Source: Acidobacteriota bacterium (GTDB lineage Bacteria; Acidobacteriota; Vicinamibacteria; Vicinamibacterales; JAFNAJ01). Taken from it: a stretch of 9,558 nucleotides of DNA. Within the stretch, counting starts at the first letter, position 1, and the number at the start of each line of letters is the position of its first letter. Both the position numbers and the translations under genes were made by a program. The DNA is taken from assembly GCA_017860085.1 (NCBI GenBank), contig JAFNAJ010000065.1, forward strand, positions 1 through 9,558. Reading direction: 5' to 3'. Under the pieces are notes generated by a model that was not told the origin of the DNA, did no database searches, and worked only from the letters and a program-made list of their open reading frames with translations. Shown one piece after another: positions 6,527 through 9,558 of this stretch.

Positions 6527-7465
6527 ATGACGCGATCAGTGGTGTTCGGCGCCGGCCAGGTGGGGCTGCCGTTGGCTCAACTGCTCTCGACGCGAGGTCA
6601 GGAGGTCAAGCTCGTGAGCCGGTCCGGCGGCGCATCCGTGCCCGGAATCGAGGCGGTGCGCGGTGACGCCATGAACGGGGAGTTCTGCACCGAGACCGTC
6701 CGCGGAGCCTCGGCGGTGTACCACTGCATGAACCCGAAGTACGAGACCGCGGCGTGGGAGGCCATGCTGCCGAGGATCCAGGAGAACCTCGTGGCCGCGG
6801 CCGGACGCGCGCAGGCACGACTGGTCGTGCTCGACAACGTCTACATGCTGGGCCGCCCGGGCGGCAAGCCCCTCACCGAGGACACGCCTCTCAACCCTTG
6901 CAGCCGCAAGGGCGAGATCCGCGCACGGCTAGCCGACGCGCTGTTGGCGGCCCACCGGCGCGGCGACGTCCAGGCCGTCACGGGCCGCGCGTCCGACTTC
7001 TTCGGGCCCGGCGGCCTGCAGACCATGTTCGAAGCGCGCTTCTGGAAGGGCGTGCTCGCCGGCAAGAACGCGCCGGTCATCGTCAATCCCGACACCCTCC
7101 ACACCTACCACTACATCCCGGACGTGGCCGCGGGCCTGGCCGCACTCGGTGCTGCGGAATCCGACGTGACGGGTCGTGCGTGGATGCTGCCATGCGAGCG
7201 AGCGGTGACGACTCGTGAACTGGCCGCGAGATTCGCCGCCCAGGCTGGTCATACGTCGGATGTGCAGCGGATGCCCAGGTGGCTGTTCAAGACGCTGACG
7301 CTCGTCGTGCCCATCCTTCGCGAGTTCGACGAGATGCTCTACCAGTGGGAGGAGCCGTTCGTCATCGACGACCAGCGGTTTCGCGAGCGGTTGGCGATCG
7401 CGGCCACGCCCCTTGACGCGTCCGTGCGCGCCACGGTCCAGTGGGCGCGGAGGCAGTTTGGCTAG
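6527..7465 (+). CDS. NAD-dependent epimerase/dehydratase-family protein (atypical SDR)
   Basis: A 312-residue Rossmann protein. The nucleotide loop is at the N-terminus: VVFGAGQVGLPLAQLL, with GxGxxG at residues 8-13. Mid-sequence it has the extended-SDR landmarks LDNVYMLGRPGG, PLTEDTPLNPCSRKGE, GRASDFFGPGG and HTYHYIPDVA, and the C-terminus EFDEMLYQWEEPFVIDD is typical of a common but uncharacterised group. The catalytic Tyr is kept (Tyr106, codon 6842-6844). The usual YxxxK lysine is Arg110 and the usual upstream Ser is replaced by Asp, so normal SDR redox chemistry is uncertain. It begins 18 bases after the permease stop with no strong ribosome binding site, so it may be read from the same transcript. 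No link to amino acid breakdown is obvious from its sequence. The nearby stop is followed at once by a strong hairpin that probably ends the + strand transcript. Confidence 0.87.
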   Translation: MTRSVVFGAGQVGLPLAQLLSTRGQEVKLVSRSGGASVPGIEAVRGDAMNGEFCTETVRGASAVYHCMNPKYETAAWEAMLPRIQENLVAAAGRAQARLVVLDNVYMLGRPGGKPLTEDTPLNPCSRKGEIRARLADALLAAHRRGDVQAVTGRASDFFGPGGLQTMFEARFWKGVLAGKNAPVIVNPDTLHTYHYIPDVAAGLAALGAAESDVTGRAWMLPCERAVTTRELAARFAAQAGHTSDVQRMPRWLFKTLTLVVPILREFDEMLYQWEEPFVIDDQRFRERLAIAATPLDASVRATVQWARRQFG

Positions 7466-7466
7466 C

Positions 7467-7488
7467 GGGCCGGCCTGAAGGCCGGCCC
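7467..7488. terminator. perfect GC-rich hairpin between convergent genes (possible bidirectional terminator)
   Basis: GGGCCGGCC (7467-7475) and GGCCGGCCC (7480-7488) are exact inverse complements around a four-base TGAA loop, giving a nine-pair all-GC stem. It starts one base after the TAG of the epimerase-like gene and lies between it and the convergent arsM. There is no T-run on either side, so intrinsic termination would be imperfect, and it may instead act as an RNA 3'-end stabiliser or be a copy of a dispersed palindrome. Confidence 0.55.
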
Positions 7489-7513
7489 CTGCAGCAGATG
7501 GGACCCCTTAGGG

Positions 7514-7543
7514 CGCGAGGCTCGCGAAGGCGGCCTTGCCGCC
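7514..7543. repeat. two further small inverted repeats downstream of arsM
   Basis: CGCGAG (7514-7519) and CTCGCG (7521-7526) mirror each other around one base. GGCGGC (7529-7534) and GCCGCC (7538-7543) form a six-pair stem with a CTT loop seven bases past the arsM stop. The second could help end arsM transcripts, but no T-run follows it on the minus strand. High GC makes such small stems common by chance. Confidence 0.3.
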
Positions 7544-7549
7544 CCGCAA

Positions 7550-8362
7550 TCAAGCGGGCCGTGGCTTCACGGCGCGGATGAACGCGCTCGCAAACTTGCC
7601 GTCCACATAAGGTGCGACGGCGTCCACGTCGATCCCTGCGCCTTCGAGGAACGCGCGCGCCTCCTCGACACGGTAGACGCGCCACGGTTCGACCGACACG
7701 CCGGTGAAGCCTGCGTTGCTCAGCTTGGCCGCGTACTCGCCCTCCTCGAGTGCGCCGGCCACGCACCCGATCCACAACTCGACGTTGCGCCGGATCTCGT
7801 CGGGCACGGCTCCGCGCACCACGACGTCGGAGACCGCGAGGCGGCCTCCGGGACGCAGGACGCGAAAGGCCTCGCGCAGGACGCGGTCCTTGTCGGCCGA
7901 CAGGTTGATGACGCAGTTCGAGATGATGACGTCGACCGAGGCATCGGGCAGCGGAATGTGCTCGATCTCGCCCTTCAGGAACTCCACGTTCTCGACCCCC
8001 GACTTGCGTTGGTTCTCGCGCGCCAACGCCAGCATCTCGTCGGTCATGTCGAGACCGTAGGCCTTGCCGGTAGGCCCGACGCGGCGCGCCGAGAGCAGCA
8101 CGTCGATGCCGCCGCCCGACCCGAGGTCGAGCACGTACTCTCCGGGGCGAAGCTCGGCCAGCGCCGTCGGGTTGCCGCAGCCAAGCGAGGCCGCAACGGC
8201 TTCGGCCGGCAGCGAGCCCTTCTCGGCGTCGTCGTACAGATCGGCGGTGATCGGATCGCACGAAACCGGCCCGCCCGAGCAGCACGAACCTCCTCGCACC
8301 TCTCTCACGCTGATGGCCGCGCGGCCGTACTTCTCTTGGATGAGTTGCTTCAGATCGCTCAT
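7550..8362 (-). CDS. arsM: arsenite methyltransferase (As(III) S-adenosylmethionine methyltransferase)
   Basis: A 270-residue class I SAM-dependent methyltransferase that methylates arsenite in the cytoplasm to methylated, partly volatile arsenicals. The SAM loop is VLDLGSGGGIDVL (residues 77-89), with the acidic residue after strand 2 in YGLDMTDEML (Asp105). The three cysteines that bind As(III) in ArsM are in place: Cys62 in SLGCGNP, Cys150 in ISNCVINL and Cys200 in IGCVAGAL. Further Cys27, Cys28 and Cys35 (GGSCCSGG...SCDP) near the N-terminus are common in bacterial forms. I chose the ATG at 8362-8360 because AAAGGA (complement of 8370-8375) lies seven bases before it and MSDLKQLIQEKYG is the usual N-terminus. 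The same frame stays open upstream to 8911, but that part overlaps arsR in another frame and has no homology. It starts 29 bases after the arsR stop, so the two form one operon controlled by ArsR. Confidence 0.96.
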   Translation of the reverse strand: MSDLKQLIQEKYGRAAISVREVRGGSCCSGGPVSCDPITADLYDDAEKGSLPAEAVAASLGCGNPTALAELRPGEYVLDLGSGGGIDVLLSARRVGPTGKAYGLDMTDEMLALARENQRKSGVENVEFLKGEIEHIPLPDASVDVIISNCVINLSADKDRVLREAFRVLRPGGRLAVSDVVVRGAVPDEIRRNVELWIGCVAGALEEGEYAAKLSNAGFTGVSVEPWRVYRVEEARAFLEGAGIDVDAVAPYVDGKFASAFIRAVKPRPA

Positions 8363-8391
8363 GCGTTCGTCCTTTCCAGGGCCGGATCCCC

Positions 8392-8736
8392 TCAGCGGCG
8401 GGACCGTCCCACGACAGGCTTTGGCGATTGCTCGGTCGCGCAGCCAGCGCGTCCGCCGCCACAGCAGTTGTCCATCAGGTAGCCCACGAGGCGCTGCATC
8501 GCGTCGTAGTCGGCCCGGCACACGATGAACCGTCCCCGAGGTTCGGTGGTCACGAGCCCAGCCTGTGCCAGGGTCTTCAGGTGAAAAGACAGCGTGGCGG
8601 GGGCCACCGAGAGCGCTTCGCCGATCTCCCCCACGTTGAGCCCGGCTGGGCCAGCCTGAACCAGCAGCCTGAAGATGCCCAGCCGGGTTTCCTGCGCCAG
8701 GGCCCCCAAAGCCGCAACCGCGCGATCCGTCCCCAT
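8392..8736 (-). CDS. arsR: ArsR-family arsenite-responsive transcriptional repressor
   Basis: A 114-residue winged-helix repressor of the ArsR/SmtB family. The N-terminus ALAQETRLGIFRLLVQAGPAG and the recognition helix region VAPATLSFHLKTLAQAGLV (about residues 44-62) are typical. The inducer site is at the C-terminal end: Cys91-Cys92 in DNCCGGG and Cys99 in RAGC. This resembles the Cys95-Cys96-Cys102 As(III) site of Acidithiobacillus ferrooxidans ArsR rather than the CVC helix-3 site of the E. coli plasmid R773 type. Binding of As(III) or Sb(III) should release it from DNA and switch on its own gene and arsM. The ATG at 8736-8734 gives the expected family N-terminus but has no ribosome binding site (CGAAAC precedes it), and the predicted transcript starts at this A. 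It is divergent from the flavoprotein gene across 153 bases. Confidence 0.94.
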   Translation of the reverse strand: MGTDRAVAALGALAQETRLGIFRLLVQAGPAGLNVGEIGEALSVAPATLSFHLKTLAQAGLVTTEPRGRFIVCRADYDAMQRLVGYLMDNCCGGGRAGCATEQSPKPVVGRSRR

Positions 8737-8741
8737 GTTTC

Positions 8742-8759
8742 GATATTACTAGAACTATC
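8742..8759. promoter_or_regulatory. putative ArsR operator overlapping the -10 box
   Basis: GATATTACT (8742-8750) and AGAACTATC (8751-8759) form an 18-base imperfect palindrome with seven of nine positions matching. It covers the whole -10 box of the arsRM promoter, so a bound ArsR dimer would block RNA polymerase. ArsR-family repressors normally bind AT-rich inverted repeats of about this size upstream of their own gene. Confidence 0.6.
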
Positions 8760-8770
8760 AAAGTTGTCAA
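8743..8770 (-). promoter_or_regulatory. sigma-70-type promoter of arsRM
   Basis: On the minus strand a perfect -35 box TTGACA (complement of 8765-8770) is followed after 16 bases by TAATAT (complement of 8743-8748), a four-of-six match to the -10 consensus. This is the AT-richest stretch of the window. With the usual distance from the -10 box, +1 falls at 8736, the A of the arsR start codon, which predicts a leaderless mRNA. Confidence 0.7.
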
Positions 8771-8889
8771 GCACTGCTCTCCTTGTCCCCCAGTTCTCGG
8801 GCTCGAGCGCCCGCACAACTCCGTGCTCAAAGCGCAAGGCTCGAGACTGAGGAGCATGCGGTACTCATCTGCCATACGATCACCAGCGC
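8771..8889. other. intergenic region between arsR promoter and flavoprotein gene
   Basis: This stretch shows no coding homology in any frame. GGCTCGAG occurs at 8800-8807 and 8838-8845. TACGAT (8875-8880) could be a -10 box for the + strand gene, with +1 near 8887, but no good -35 box lies at the right distance. GAGGAG (8849-8854) precedes an out-of-frame ATG and is too far from the flavoprotein ATG at 8890 to serve it. Confidence 0.3.
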
Positions 8890-9558
8890 ATGACTGGTGG
8901 CGAGAAGACAACGCTCGAGGTCGCCATCGTGGGTGGGGGGGCGGCGGGACTGGCCACCGCGATCTTCGCGGCGAGGGCGTTGCCCGGGTCTGCCATCGCC
9001 GTGTTCGACGGCGCGGCCCACCTTGGCGCCAAGATCCTGGTGAGCGGTGGAGGGCGCTGCAACGTCACCAACCGCGAGGTCACCGAACGCGACTTCAATG
9101 GCGGCAGCCGCCACGCGATTCGCCGCGTGCTGCAGGCGCTCCCCGTGCACGAGACGACAGCCTTCTTCGAGTCGCTCGGGGTGCGCCTCCACGAAGAGGC
9201 CGGCGGCAAGGTGTTTCCGGATTCCAACCGCGCACGAACGGTGCTTGACGCGCTCGTTGGCGAGTGCCTCGCGCGAGGTGTTCGATTGCTGCCGTCACAC
9301 CGTGTGACGACGCTGACGCCGCGGGGTCCCGGCTTCGTCGTGCAGGTGGGGAACCGTGCGTGGACGGCCCGAACCGCCGTGCTCGCGACCGGCGGTTTGT
9401 CGCTGCCCCGGACCGGCAGCGACGGCTTCGGCCTCAGGCTCGCTCAACAACTGGGTCATACGCTGGTCGCGACCACGCCGGCCCTGGTTCCCCTGGTGCT
9501 GGACGACGAACTCCACCGACCGCTCACCGGGATCAGTCACCCGGTCAGCCTGCAGTTG
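8890..9558 (+). CDS. NAD(P)/FAD-dependent oxidoreductase, BaiN/HI0933 (YhiN) family, 3'-truncated by window edge
   Basis: The first 223 codons of a flavoprotein whose family is usually about 400 residues, so the stop is beyond the window. The FAD dinucleotide-binding motif VAIVGGGAAGLATAI sits at residues 11-25. The family mark KILVSGGGRCNVTN follows (about 49-62), then GGKVFPDSNRARTVLDAL and the second nucleotide motif VLATGGLSLPRTGSDGFG (about residues 169-186), all in the order expected for HI0933-like proteins. The family includes BaiN, linked to bile acid reduction in Clostridium, but most members have no known substrate, so no reaction is assigned. The ATG at 8890 was chosen because the FAD strand begins about ten residues later and no earlier in-frame start fits. 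It lacks a ribosome binding site. It is divergent from arsR and may share the AT-rich control region, but nothing ties it to arsenic. Confidence 0.92.
   Translation, partial: MTGGEKTTLEVAIVGGGAAGLATAIFAARALPGSAIAVFDGAAHLGAKILVSGGGRCNVTNREVTERDFNGGSRHAIRRVLQALPVHETTAFFESLGVRLHEEAGGKVFPDSNRARTVLDALVGECLARGVRLLPSHRVTTLTPRGPGFVVQVGNRAWTARTAVLATGGLSLPRTGSDGFGLRLAQQLGHTLVATTPALVPLVLDDELHRPLTGISHPVSLQL

Noticed and set aside
7362..8462. 366-codon minus-strand frame overlapping arsM
   Set aside because: It is an arginine-rich shadow of arsM in a second frame with no conserved motif, and it crosses the real arsM/arsR boundary and the intergenic hairpin.
8363..8911. Upstream in-frame extension of arsM to a 453-residue protein
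   Set aside because: The extra 183 residues overlap arsR in another frame, lack homology and cross the arsR promoter. The ATG at 8362 has a good ribosome binding site and matches the family N-terminus.
8823..9248. 141-codon + strand frame over the start of the flavoprotein gene
   Set aside because: GAGGAG is followed almost directly by an ATG at 8856, but the product has no homology, while the frame from 8890 shows the FAD-binding motif and family signatures.
1..9558. CRISPR arrays, insertion sequences, tRNA or rRNA genes, phage or defence genes
   Set aside because: I saw no regularly spaced repeats, transposase motifs, terminal inverted repeats, cloverleaf-type sequence or defence-family domains on either strand.

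Overview
The window is GC-rich, densely coded bacterial chromosome. It has no tRNA, rRNA, CRISPR array or transposase that I can see. The gene types (a glutamate-carboxypeptidase-II-like M28 peptidase, atypical SDR, arsRM), the strong GC bias and the symmetric GGCC-rich intergenic hairpin suggest a soil or sediment bacterium. An acidobacterium of the Vicinamibacteria type is my best guess, but nothing here is diagnostic of the taxon.

Region 1 (about 2-7465, all + strand) holds six genes in close succession. They are a 5'-truncated M28 metallopeptidase of the glutamate carboxypeptidase II/PSMA type, a class III PLP aminotransferase, the two subunits of a glutaconate-type CoA-transferase, an APC-family amino acid permease and an atypical NAD(P)-binding epimerase/dehydratase-like protein. 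The aminotransferase, CoA-transferase A and CoA-transferase B overlap or nearly touch. An 84-base spacer with small repeats precedes the permease. The set reads as a peptide/amino-acid catabolic operon: a peptidase releases a C-terminal amino acid, perhaps an acidic one, a permease moves an amino acid, an aminotransferase removes an amino group, and a CoA-transferase activates the resulting carboxylic acid. The substrate is inferred and not shown.

Region 2 (7466-7549) is a short convergent spacer with a perfect GC-rich hairpin, probably a two-way terminator and possibly a copy of a dispersed palindrome.

Region 3 (7550-8770, - strand) is a compact arsenic-response unit. arsR encodes a repressor with a Cys-Cys...Cys arsenite site, and arsM encodes an As(III) S-adenosylmethionine methyltransferase with its three conserved cysteines. 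A good sigma-70-like promoter lies upstream with an imperfect palindrome over its -10 box. The predicted transcription start falls on the A of the arsR ATG, so arsR looks leaderless. No efflux pump or arsenate reductase lies in the window.

Region 4 (8890-9558, + strand, runs off the end) is the N-terminal part of a BaiN/HI0933-family flavoprotein, divergent from arsR.

I did not find a convincing unknown system. The points most worth checking are the peptidase-aminotransferase-CoA-transferase-permease association and the leaderless, operator-embedded arsRM promoter.
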